Origin: Pseudomonas reidholzensis
GTDB taxonomy: Bacteria; Pseudomonadota; Gammaproteobacteria; Pseudomonadales; Pseudomonadaceae
Direction of reading: 5' to 3'
Length of the DNA: 64,000 bases
Assembly (NCBI RefSeq): GCF_900536025.1
Contig: NZ_UNOZ01000037.1
Location: 124,001-188,000 of the forward strand
Below the pieces are notes generated by a model. It did not search any database, was not told the origin of the DNA, and saw only the letters and a list, made by a program, of their open reading frames with translations. The translations under genes and the position numbers were made by a program. Shown piece after piece: positions 19,160 through 26,688 of the stretch (its first letter is position 1; each line of letters begins with the position of its first letter).

Positions 19160-19585
19160 TTACTCGTCAGCGTTATCGCTGTTGTCGCTGTCATTGCTGT
19201 CGTCGCCATCGGCGCCATCAGCAGATTCAGGACGTTCACGACGCTCACGGCGCTCGCTGCGGTTCTCTTCGGCCTTGAGCATCTCGGACGGGCCAGTTAC
19301 GGCTTCGTCACGACGGATGACCAGGTTACGGATCACGGCATCGTTGTAGCGGAAGTTGTCTTCCAGCTCGGCCAGGGCCTTGCCGGTGCACTCAACGTTC
19401 AGCATCACGTAGTGAGCCTTGTGAACATTGTTGATTGCGTAGGCCAGTTGACGACGGCCCCAATCTTCCAGGCGGTGGATTTTGCCACCATCTTCTTCGA
19501 TCAGCTTGGTGTAACGCTCAACCATGCCGCCGACTTGCTCGCTCTGATCCGGGTGGACCAGGAAGATGATTTCGTAATGACGCAT
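19160..19585 (-). CDS. rpsF: 30S ribosomal protein S6
   Basis: A 141-residue S6 with MRHYEIIFLVHPDQSEQV at the start and the RRQLAYAINN-HKAHYV core. The C-terminus is a long charged tail ending in an Asp/Ser/Asn-rich stretch (about residues 108-141), longer than the globular domain needs; in E. coli the S6 tail is extended with glutamates by RimK. First gene of the rpsF-rpsR-DUF2232-rplI operon, with Shine-Dalgarno TAAGGAGC. Confidence 0.97.
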   Translation of the reverse strand: MRHYEIIFLVHPDQSEQVGGMVERYTKLIEEDGGKIHRLEDWGRRQLAYAINNVHKAHYVMLNVECTGKALAELEDNFRYNDAVIRNLVIRRDEAVTGPSEMLKAEENRSERRERRERPESADGADGDDSNDSDNSDNADE

Positions 19586-19607
19586 GAATGCTCCTTACGG
19601 GTTAGTA

Positions 19608-19631
19608 GTCTGCCAGGGAATCTGGTCAGAC
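19608..19631 (-). promoter_or_regulatory. Hairpin in the rpsF leader, possible S6:S18 autoregulatory element
   Basis: A 9-bp stem with one bulged A (GTCTG-A-CCAG / CTGGCAGAC), 22 bp before the rpsF ATG and followed by ACTAACCCGTAAGGAGC. Leaders that bind the S6:S18 complex are known upstream of rpsF in many bacteria. The position fits; the conserved CCG-containing internal loop is not clear by eye. Confidence 0.35.
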
Positions 19632-19706
19632 AAGGAGTGAATGACACTGTATGACTTGCCTTGTGCAGAAGGCACATGCGCGCCTGCCTGCTTGGCAAGG
19701 GGCGCA

Positions 19707-19735
19707 ATTGTAGAGAAGGCCGAACGCACACGCAA
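19707..19735 (-). promoter_or_regulatory. Sigma-70 promoter of the rpsF operon
   Basis: On the minus strand TTGCGT, 17-bp spacer, TACAAT. The predicted start near 19700 gives a leader of about 115 nt. Confidence 0.7.
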
Positions 19736-19794
19736 GGTGATTGGCGATTATTTGAACAACCGGAAACATATCCGCCAACGCTGGCGCCTGTGCT

Positions 19795-19871
19795 GACGTC
19801 TTCGCGGGTAAACCCGCTCCCACAGGGATTTCGCCGAACCCTGTGGGAGCGGGTTTACCCGCGAAGACGTC
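19795..19871. repeat. REP inverted pair with long perfect arms
   Basis: Arms of over 30 bp, from GACGTCTTCGCGGG at 19795 to the mirrored CCCGCGAAGACGTC ending at 19871. Together with the leader and promoter it fills the 301-bp gap between rpsF and rlmB. Confidence 0.9.
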
Positions 19872-19886
19872 GGCTCAGACAGCCAA

Positions 19887-20633
19887 TCAGCGTTTGATCT
19901 GACGCTGGCGCACGGCCTCGAACAGGCACACGCCGGTGGCCACGGAGACGTTCAGGCTGCTGACGCTACCGCTCATCGGCAACTTCACCAGGAAGTCGCA
20001 ATGATCGCGGGTCAGGCGACGCATGCCCTTACCTTCGGCCCCCATGATCATCACGATCGGCCCGGTCAGGTCCTGCTGGTAGATCTCCTGCTCGGCCTCG
20101 CCGGCGGTGCCGACCACCCACAGGCCACGCTTCTGGAGTTTCTCCAGGGTGCGCGCCAGGTTGGTCACGGCCACCAGCGGGATCACCTCGGCGGCGCCAC
20201 ACGCCACCTTGCGCACTACGGGCGTCAGGGTTGCCGACTTGTCCTTGGGCACCACCACTGCGGTGGCGCCGGCGGCATCGGCAGTGCGCAGGCAGGCACC
20301 GAGGTTGTGCGGGTCGGTGACACCGTCCAGCACCAGGATCAGCGGCGGGGTTTCGGTACGCTCGAGCAACTCCTCGAGCATCAGCTCACCCCACACCTGG
20401 CTCGGGCTGACCTCGGCGACGACGCCCTGGTGGACGCCCTCGACCCAGGCGTCCATCTCACGGCGCTCGGCCTGGCCGACCGGGATGCGGTTTTCCGCGG
20501 CCAGCGCCAGCAGCGCCTGGACCCGCGGCTCGCTACGCCCTTCCGACAGCCAGATCTGCTTGACCCGCTTGGGGTGATGCTGCAACAGGCCCTGTACGGC
20601 GTGCACGCCGTAGATTTTTTCCAGCTGACTCAT
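19887..20633 (-). CDS. rlmB: 23S rRNA (guanosine-2'-O-)-methyltransferase RlmB
   Basis: A 248-residue SpoU-family methyltransferase. A small N-terminal L30e-like substrate domain (EKIYGVHAVQGLLQ...) is followed by a knotted SPOUT domain with the motifs LDGVTDPHNLGACLRTADAA (motif 1), IMGAEGKGMRRLTRDHCD (motif 2) and LPMSGSVSSLNVSVATGVCLFEA (motif 3, shown shortened: MSGSVSSLNVSVATGVCLFE). It methylates Gm2251 in E. coli. Its start overlaps the rnr stop by 4 bp. Confidence 0.95.
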   Translation of the reverse strand: MSQLEKIYGVHAVQGLLQHHPKRVKQIWLSEGRSEPRVQALLALAAENRIPVGQAERREMDAWVEGVHQGVVAEVSPSQVWGELMLEELLERTETPPLILVLDGVTDPHNLGACLRTADAAGATAVVVPKDKSATLTPVVRKVACGAAEVIPLVAVTNLARTLEKLQKRGLWVVGTAGEAEQEIYQQDLTGPIVMIMGAEGKGMRRLTRDHCDFLVKLPMSGSVSSLNVSVATGVCLFEAVRQRQIKR

Positions 20634-23251
20634 GACTTGCTCTTGCTCTTGCTTGGCGCGCCCGACTTTGGCGGCCCCTTGCGGTGCTTGGTGGGCTTGC
20701 CCGAGGACGACGACTTGCTGCCCTTCGGCTTGCTGGCGGTCGGGGCGTTGCGCGCCTCGCCCATCAGCGCCTTTTTCACTTCGCGGCTCTTGCGCACGTC
20801 GGCGTTACGCTGCACGGCGTCCTTGGGGAAGTACGCATCACCGGCTTCGCTCTTGCGCTTGCGCGGCGCCGGCTCGGCCTTGGCTTCAGGCTTGGCTTCG
20901 GCCTTGGCGTCACGCTTGCCGCCGGCCTTGGCGGCTGGCGCGGATTTGCCGGCAGGCGCCGTATTGGCAGCGCCACGGTGCTTGCGACCCACGGCTTCGG
21001 TGACGGTTTTGTCCGACATCTCGAAGTCGATCTTGCGCTCGTCGAGGTCGACCCGCATGACCTTGACTTCGACCGTGTCGCCGAGGCGGAAGGTGCGACC
21101 GGTGCGCTCGCCCGACAGACGGTGATGCACGGCGTCGTAGTGGTAGTAGTCACCCGGCAGCGCACTGACGTGCACCAGGCCTTCGACGTAGATGTCGGTC
21201 AGCTCGATGAACAGGCCGAAACCGGTCACCGCGGTGATCACACCCGGGAAGATCTCGCCGACGCGGTCCTTCATGTACTCGCACTTGAGCCAATTGACGA
21301 CGTCACGGGTGGCCTCGTCGGCGCGGCGTTCGGTCATCGAGCACTGCTCGCCCAACTGCTCCAGCATGGTCTCGTCGTACGGGTAGATACGCGCCTTGGG
21401 AATGCTCATGGCGCCCGCGCGCTTGACGTGCGGCGTCTCGACCTTGGAGCGGATCACGCTGCGAATGGCGCGGTGCACCAGCAGGTCGGGGTAGCGACGG
21501 ATCGGCGAGGTGAAGTGGGTGTACGCCTCGTAGTTCAGGCCGAAGTGGCCGTTGTTATCGGTGCTGTACACCGCCTGGCTCAACGAGCGCAGCATGACGG
21601 TCTGGATCAGGTGGAAGTCCGGGCGACCGGCGATGCTCGCCAGCAGTGCCTGGTAATCCTTGGGCGACGGCTCCTTGCCCTTGTGCAGGGACAGGCCCAG
21701 TTCGCCAAGGAAGGCGCGGAGTTTTTCCAGGCGCTCCGGTGGCGGACCATCGTGCACGCGGTACAGCGACGGCACGTGGTGCTTGCGCATGAACTCGGCG
21801 GTGGCGACGTTGGCTGCCAGCATGCACTCTTCGATCAGCTTGTGGGCTTCGTTGCGCACGGTCGGACGAATTTCGTCGATCTTGCGGTTTTCGCCGAAGA
21901 TGATCCGAGTTTCCTGGGTCTCGAAGTCGATCGCGCCACGGGTGTGACGGGCCGCCAGCAAGACCTTGTACAGCGCATGCAGGTGCTTGAGGTCCGGCAG
22001 GACTTCGCTGTACTCCTCGCGCAGGGCCTTGCCCTCGCGGGTGCGGGCGTGCTCGAGCATGCTGCTGACCTTGTTGTAGGTCAGGCGTGCGTGCGAGTGG
22101 ATGACCGCTTCGTAGAACTGGTAGTCGACCATCTGGCCAGACTTGTTGATGGTCATTTCGCAGACCATCGCCAAGCGGTCGACGTGCGGGTTCAGCGAGC
22201 ACAGGCCGTTGGACAGCTCTTCAGGCAGCATCGGCACTACCCGCTCAGGGAAGTACACCGAGTTGCCGCGCTGCTGCGCTTCGATGTCCAGGGCCGAGCC
22301 CAGGCGCACGTAGCTGGAAACGTCGGCGATCGCCACGAACAGGCGCCAGCCGCCCGAGAACAGGCGCAGCTTGCCCTGGGGCTCGCAGTAGACCGCGTCG
22401 TCGAAGTCGCGGGCGTCTTCGCCGTCGATGGTGACGAACGGCAGATGGCGCAGGTCGATGCGCTTCTCTTTGTCCTTCTCTTCGACTTCGGAGCGGAACT
22501 TGCGCGCTTCCTTGACCACTTCTTGCGGCCACACGTGCGGGATGTCGTAGCTGCGCAGGGCAACGTCGATTTCCATGCCCGGGGCCATGTAGTTGCCGAT
22601 CACCTCGACCACGTCACCTTGCGCCTGGAAGCGCGGGGTGGGCCAGTGGGTGATCTTGATCTCGACGAACTGACCGATCTTGGCGCCGCCGTTACGCCCG
22701 GCGGTGACCAGCACTTCCTGCTGGATCTTCGGGTTGTCGGGGGTGACGTAGCCGATACCGCCTTCTTCGAAGTAGCGGCCGACCACGCTTTCATGGGCAC
22801 GCGAGATGATCTCGACCAGCACGCCTTCACGGCGGCCACGGCGGTCGGTACCGGAAACCCGCGCCAGGGCACGGTCACCGTCGAACGCCAGGCGCATCTG
22901 TGCCGGGCTGATGAACAGGTCGTCGCTGCCATCGTCGGGGATGAGGAAGCCGAAGCCATCGCGGTGGCCCGAGACCCGGCCGCAGATCAGGTCCAGCTTG
23001 TCTACCGGGGCATAGGTGCCGCGCCGGGTATAGATCAGCTGACCGTCACGCTCCATGGCGCGCAGACGGCGGCGCAGCGCTTCGATCTGGTCTTCTTCGT
23101 GGAGACCGAACTCCGCGGCCAGTTGCTCGCGCGCAGCGGGTTCGCCGCGGTCGGCAAGCTGCTGCAGGATCAGCTCACGGCTGGGAATAGGATTATCGTA
23201 TTTATCCGCTTCGCGAGCGGCCTCGGGATCGAGGGATTGCCAATCGGCCAT
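20630..23251 (-). CDS. rnr: Ribonuclease R
   Basis: An 873-residue 3'-to-5' exoribonuclease. In order it has a helix-turn-helix-like N-terminus, cold-shock domains (about 80-240), an RNB catalytic domain whose metal-binding aspartates are Asp276, Asp282, Asp284 and Asp285 (TIDGEDARDFDDAVY), an S1 domain (about 655-740), and a long lysine/alanine-rich C-terminal tail ending in a Ser/Lys-rich stretch. It degrades structured RNA and acts in trans-translation and rRNA quality control. The start at 23251 (MADWQSLDPE) is preferred; the open frame continues 71 codons upstream without similarity. It is translationally coupled to rlmB, as in E. coli. Confidence 0.95.
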   Translation of the reverse strand: MADWQSLDPEAAREADKYDNPIPSRELILQQLADRGEPAAREQLAAEFGLHEEDQIEALRRRLRAMERDGQLIYTRRGTYAPVDKLDLICGRVSGHRDGFGFLIPDDGSDDLFISPAQMRLAFDGDRALARVSGTDRRGRREGVLVEIISRAHESVVGRYFEEGGIGYVTPDNPKIQQEVLVTAGRNGGAKIGQFVEIKITHWPTPRFQAQGDVVEVIGNYMAPGMEIDVALRSYDIPHVWPQEVVKEARKFRSEVEEKDKEKRIDLRHLPFVTIDGEDARDFDDAVYCEPQGKLRLFSGGWRLFVAIADVSSYVRLGSALDIEAQQRGNSVYFPERVVPMLPEELSNGLCSLNPHVDRLAMVCEMTINKSGQMVDYQFYEAVIHSHARLTYNKVSSMLEHARTREGKALREEYSEVLPDLKHLHALYKVLLAARHTRGAIDFETQETRIIFGENRKIDEIRPTVRNEAHKLIEECMLAANVATAEFMRKHHVPSLYRVHDGPPPERLEKLRAFLGELGLSLHKGKEPSPKDYQALLASIAGRPDFHLIQTVMLRSLSQAVYSTDNNGHFGLNYEAYTHFTSPIRRYPDLLVHRAIRSVIRSKVETPHVKRAGAMSIPKARIYPYDETMLEQLGEQCSMTERRADEATRDVVNWLKCEYMKDRVGEIFPGVITAVTGFGLFIELTDIYVEGLVHVSALPGDYYHYDAVHHRLSGERTGRTFRLGDTVEVKVMRVDLDERKIDFEMSDKTVTEAVGRKHRGAANTAPAGKSAPAAKAGGKRDAKAEAKPEAKAEPAPRKRKSEAGDAYFPKDAVQRNADVRKSREVKKALMGEARNAPTASKPKGSKSSSSGKPTKHRKGPPKSGAPSKSKSKS

Positions 23252-23414
23252 CAGAAGGGGTTCACCTTGGGGTATATAGAGTAGAAGTTTGGCATAGGCG
23301 TATTGAAACCGGAAATGTCGGCCTTGGACAGCCCCCGTCTGAGGGTCTTGTACGCATTGGAAGGCCTGTGGAATCAACGGGTTGAATTTTTTGAATTTTT
23401 TTTGATCCGGGGGC

Positions 23415-23443
23415 TTTACAGCCTCCAGAGGCGTCCGTATAGT
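23415..23443 (+). promoter_or_regulatory. Sigma-70 promoter of the tRNA-Leu pair
   Basis: TTTACA (23415-23420), 17-bp spacer, TATAGT (23438-23443), followed by a GC-rich start region (GCGCACC) that could act as a stringent discriminator. It lies about 80 bp before the first tRNA. Confidence 0.7.
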
Positions 23444-23522
23444 GCGCACCACAACGACGGACACCGACGTTGTAGTTGAGATGGACGATGTTGTAAAGCA
23501 TCATGTGATTTCGACGATGTGT

Positions 23523-23609
23523 GCCCAGGTGGCGGAATTGGTAGACGCGCTGGTTTCAGGTATCAGTGACCGCAAGGTCGTGGAAGTTCGAGTCTTCTCC
23601 TGGGCACCA
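23523..23609 (+). tRNA. tRNA-Leu (anticodon CAG), copy 1
   Basis: An 87-nt type II tRNA with a long variable arm. The acceptor stem GCCCAGG pairs with CCTGGGC, and CCA is encoded. The anticodon stem CTGGT/ATCAG encloses the loop TTCAGGT, giving anticodon CAG, which reads CUG. The T loop GTTCGAGTC is present. Confidence 0.97.
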
Positions 23610-23689
23610 AATATTTAGAGTGATAGATAGCAGGTCTGTCTGTCATTCAGCAAGAGATTCATCGCAGTACGCTGTAGATGTAAAGCTTT

Positions 23690-23776
23690 GCCCAGGTGGC
23701 GGAATTGGTAGACGCGCTGGTTTCAGGTATCAGTGACCGCAAGGTCGTGGAAGTTCGAGTCTTCTCCTGGGCACCA
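23690..23776 (+). tRNA. tRNA-Leu (anticodon CAG), copy 2
   Basis: Identical over all 87 nt to the copy at 23523-23609, 80 bp further on, and probably on the same transcript. CUG is the dominant leucine codon in this high-GC genome, which explains a duplicated gene. Confidence 0.97.
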
Positions 23777-23778
23777 AA

Positions 23779-23811
23779 TAAAAACCCACTAGCTTGCTAG
23801 TGGGTTTTTTC
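23779..23811 (+). terminator. Rho-independent terminator of the tRNA-Leu operon
   Basis: Stem AAACCCACTAG / CTAGTGGGTTT with a short loop and a run of six T, directly after the second CCA end. Confidence 0.9.
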
Positions 23812-23930
23812 TTGCCTGCGTTTTTTGTTGCACTGCCCTTCCCCTGCCGTGTCAGACCCCGTGTCTCGGGCTCGCGACGCAAAGGCATTGATAGTCAGCT
23901 CATGAATTTCTCGTCACCCGGCCACTTGAG

Positions 23931-23944
23931 AAACGATTTCGTTT
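23931..23944. promoter_or_regulatory. Inverted repeat upstream of the iron-type binding protein gene
   Basis: AAACGA-TT-TCGTTT, a perfect dyad 45 bp before the ATG at 23989. It is a plausible operator position. It does not read as a standard Fur box. Confidence 0.35.
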
Positions 23945-23988
23945 ACCATTGTTTCCAAATATGTAGCCGTAAGCGAGGAAGTACCCGC

Positions 23989-25002
23989 ATGACGATCCGT
24001 CCGCAACCGCTGATGCGCAGCCTGGCCGCCGCTGTCCTGAGCCTGGTGATCGGCGCCCCGGCCGCCATGGCAGACGCCCCGGTCACCCTGACCCTGTACA
24101 ACGGCCAGCACAAGGAAATCGGTGAAGCCATCGCCAAGGCCTACGAGGCCAAGACCGGCATCCACATCGATATCCGCAAGGGCAGCAGCAACCAGCTGGC
24201 CAGCCAGATCATCGAAGAAGGCGACCGCTCGCCGGCCGACGTCATCTATACCGAGGAGTCGCCGCCGCTGAACAACCTCGGCGAGCTGGGCCTGCTGGCC
24301 AAGATCGACGACGCCACGCTGAACATGCTGCCCAAGGAATACGTGGCCGCCAACGGCAGCTGGATGGGCGTGACCGCACGCACCCGGGTGGTGGTGTTCA
24401 ACCCGAAGAAGGTCGACGAGAAAGACCTGCCGCAATCGGTCATGGACTTCGCCAACCCCGAGTGGGACGGTCGTGTCGGCTTCGTGCCGACCAGCGGCGC
24501 CTTCCAGGAACAGGCCGTGGCCATCCTCAAGATGCACGGGCGTGATGCCGCCGAAGAGTGGCTGACCGGCCTCAAGGCGTTCGGCAAGACCTACACCAAC
24601 AACATGGTCGCACTGAAGGCCGTGGAAAAAGGCGAAGTCGACGCGGTGCTGGTCAACAACTACTACTGGTACGCCCTGCAACGCGAGCGCGGCCAGCTCG
24701 ACTCCAAGCTGTACTACCTGGCCGACGGCGACGCCGGTGGCCTGGTGACCATCTCCGGCGCCGCTGCGGTCAAGGCCAGCAAGCACCCCAAGGAAGCCCA
24801 GGCCCTGCTCAACTGGATGGCCAGCGAAGAAGGCCAGCGGGTGATCACCCAGACCACCGCCGAGTACCCGCTGCACAAGGGCATGGTCTCGGACCGTGGC
24901 CTGAAGCCGTTCGAAGAGCTGCGCCCGCCGCAGATCACCCCAGCCGACCTCGGTAACGCCGAGGAAGCCCTGGAGCTTGAACGCGAGGTCGGTCTGCTCT
25001 GA
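23989..25002 (+). CDS. ABC transporter periplasmic binding protein, ferric iron (FbpA/HitA) type
   Basis: A 337-residue exported binding protein. The signal peptide is cut after AMA (about residue 28), and the mature start DAPVTLTLYNGQHKE is typical of bacterial ferric-ion binding proteins. The paired tyrosines of NNYYWY (about residues 223-228) fit the iron-ligand tyrosines of the FbpA class, which supports Fe(III) rather than thiamine or spermidine as ligand. The ATG at 23989 follows GAGGAAG. The stop overlaps the permease ATG by 1 bp. Confidence 0.88.
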   Translation: MTIRPQPLMRSLAAAVLSLVIGAPAAMADAPVTLTLYNGQHKEIGEAIAKAYEAKTGIHIDIRKGSSNQLASQIIEEGDRSPADVIYTEESPPLNNLGELGLLAKIDDATLNMLPKEYVAANGSWMGVTARTRVVVFNPKKVDEKDLPQSVMDFANPEWDGRVGFVPTSGAFQEQAVAILKMHGRDAAEEWLTGLKAFGKTYTNNMVALKAVEKGEVDAVLVNNYYWYALQRERGQLDSKLYYLADGDAGGLVTISGAAAVKASKHPKEAQALLNWMASEEGQRVITQTTAEYPLHKGMVSDRGLKPFEELRPPQITPADLGNAEEALELEREVGLL

Positions 25003-26567
25003 TGACTGCCGCCCTGCACACCGCGGCCCCGGTGCGTTTCGTGCCACGCCGCAAGCGCCCCTCGATCTGGGTGGTGCTGCCCGTCCTGTTCCTGGTGGCG
25101 ATGAGCTTGCTGCCATTGCTGTACGTCGCCTTGAAAGCCTGGGAAGCGGGCTGGCGCGAGGCCCTGCACCTGCTCTGGCGGCCGTTCGTGTGGGGCCTGC
25201 TGCGCAACACGATGCTGTTGATGGTCGGTGTGACCCTGGTGTGCATGGCGGTCGGCCTGGCCATCGCCTGGCTGCTCGAGCGCAGCGACCTGCCGGGGCG
25301 GCGCCTGTGGGGCGTGGTGCTGTGCCTGCCGTTCGCGGTGCCGTCGTTTGTCAGCAGCTTTACCTGGGTGTCGCTGAGCTCGGACTTCGAGGGCCTGGGC
25401 GGGGCGATCATGATCATGGCGCTGTCCAAATACCCGCTGATCTTCCTGCCGGTGGCGGCGACCCTGCGCAACGTCGACACCTCGCTGGAGGAGTCGGCAC
25501 GCACCTTGGGCTGCAGCCGCTGGGGGGTGTTCCGCAAGGTCACCCTGCCGCTGCTGTGGCCGGCCATGCTCGGCGGCGCGCTGCTGATCGCCCTGCACAT
25601 GCTCGTGGAGTTCGGCGCGCTGTCGATCCTTGGCCTGCAGACGTTCACCACGGCGATCTACCAGCAGTTCGAGCTGGAGTTCAGCAACGCCAACGCGGCG
25701 ATGCTCTCGGCGGTGCTGCTGGCGCTGTGCCTGGTGATGCTGACGCTGGAGCTGCGGGTGCGTGGCAAGGCTCGCCATGTGCGCATCGGCCAAGGGGTGG
25801 CGCGGCGCGCCAAGCCGGTCAAGCTGGGTGGCTGGATGCCGCTGGCGCAGGGGCTGTGCGTGGGCCTGGCGGTGCTCGGCAGCGGCATCCCGCTGGCCAT
25901 GCTCGGCTACTGGCTGAGCGTGGGCTCGTCGGCGGCGTTCCCGGTCGGCGAGATCAGCCAGGCGCTGCTCACCTCGCTGTCGGTGTCGCTGGGCGGTGCG
26001 GGCTTGTGCGTGTTGCTGGCCCTGCCGATCAGCTTCCTGGTGGTGCGCTACAAGGGTCGCCTGGCGATCTGGGCCGAGCGCCTGCCGTACCTGCTGCATG
26101 CCCTGCCGGGGCTGGTGATTGCCCTGACCCTGGTGTTCTTCGCCCTGCATTATGTACCGGCGCTGTACCAGACCACGGCGTTGCTGTTGCTGGCCTATGC
26201 GCTGTTGTTCCTGCCGCTGGCCCAGGCGCCGGTACGCACGGCCTTGAACAAGGCTTCGCCGACCCTCGAAGAAGCCGCACGCACCTTGGGCGCGAGCAGC
26301 TTCAGCGCGTTTTGCCGGGTGACCTTGCCGATCATCTTCCCGGCACTGGCGGCGGCGTTTGCGCTGGTGTTTCTGGATGCGATGAAAGAGCTGACAGCGA
26401 CCTTGCTGCTCAGCCCTACCGGGATGACCACGCTGGCGACCGAGGTATGGGCGCATACCGCCAACGTCGAGTTTGCCGCTGCGGCGCCGTATGCGGCGTT
26501 GCTGATCGTGGTGTCGGGGTTGCCGGTGTATCTGTTGACTACGCGGATGTACCTGAACCGCGCGTAA
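25002..26567 (+). CDS. ABC transporter permease, ferric iron (FbpB/SfuB) type
   Basis: A 521-residue permease made of two fused BPD_transp_1 domains, about twelve membrane segments. Each half carries an EAA loop for ATPase contact: EESARTLGCSRWGVFRKVTL (about 165) and EEAARTLGASSFSAFCRVTL (about 424). This is the layout of FbpB, SfuB and HitB. It is co-transcribed with the binding protein gene. No ATPase gene follows: a terminator, a REP pair and an opposing chemoreceptor gene come next, so the ATPase must be encoded elsewhere. Confidence 0.9.
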   Translation: MTAALHTAAPVRFVPRRKRPSIWVVLPVLFLVAMSLLPLLYVALKAWEAGWREALHLLWRPFVWGLLRNTMLLMVGVTLVCMAVGLAIAWLLERSDLPGRRLWGVVLCLPFAVPSFVSSFTWVSLSSDFEGLGGAIMIMALSKYPLIFLPVAATLRNVDTSLEESARTLGCSRWGVFRKVTLPLLWPAMLGGALLIALHMLVEFGALSILGLQTFTTAIYQQFELEFSNANAAMLSAVLLALCLVMLTLELRVRGKARHVRIGQGVARRAKPVKLGGWMPLAQGLCVGLAVLGSGIPLAMLGYWLSVGSSAAFPVGEISQALLTSLSVSLGGAGLCVLLALPISFLVVRYKGRLAIWAERLPYLLHALPGLVIALTLVFFALHYVPALYQTTALLLLAYALLFLPLAQAPVRTALNKASPTLEEAARTLGASSFSAFCRVTLPIIFPALAAAFALVFLDAMKELTATLLLSPTGMTTLATEVWAHTANVEFAAAAPYAALLIVVSGLPVYLLTTRMYLNRA

Positions 26568-26573
26568 AACCTA

Positions 26574-26595
26574 TGGGGCCGCTTTGCGGCCCTTT
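26574..26595 (+). terminator. Terminator-like hairpin after the iron permease gene
   Basis: GGGGCCGC-TTT-GCGGCCC followed by TTTCG, 7 bp after the stop codon. Confidence 0.6.
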
Positions 26596-26662
26596 CGCGA
26601 CACGAGGCCGCTCCCACAGTAAGCATGCGCGAACTCTGTGGGAGCGGCCTTGTGTCGCGAAA
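26593..26662. repeat. REP inverted pair
   Basis: Halves 26593-26619 and 26636-26662 are inverse complements (tttcgcgacacgaggccgct core, one wobble). It is placed between convergent genes. Confidence 0.9.
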
Positions 26663-26688
26663 CGAGGGCAAAGCCCTCGCCAGGGCGA

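Noticed and set aside
20684..23284. Very long open frame (over 860 codons) antisense to rnr
   Set aside because: High-GC bias at third positions leaves the opposite strand open. The translation is low in hydrophobic order and rich in His/Gln/Arg/Val, and the sense strand encodes a complete RNase R.
23931..23944. Fur box upstream of the iron-type transporter
   Set aside because: AAACGATTTCGTTT is a clear dyad but has few matches to the GATAATGATAATCATTATC consensus.
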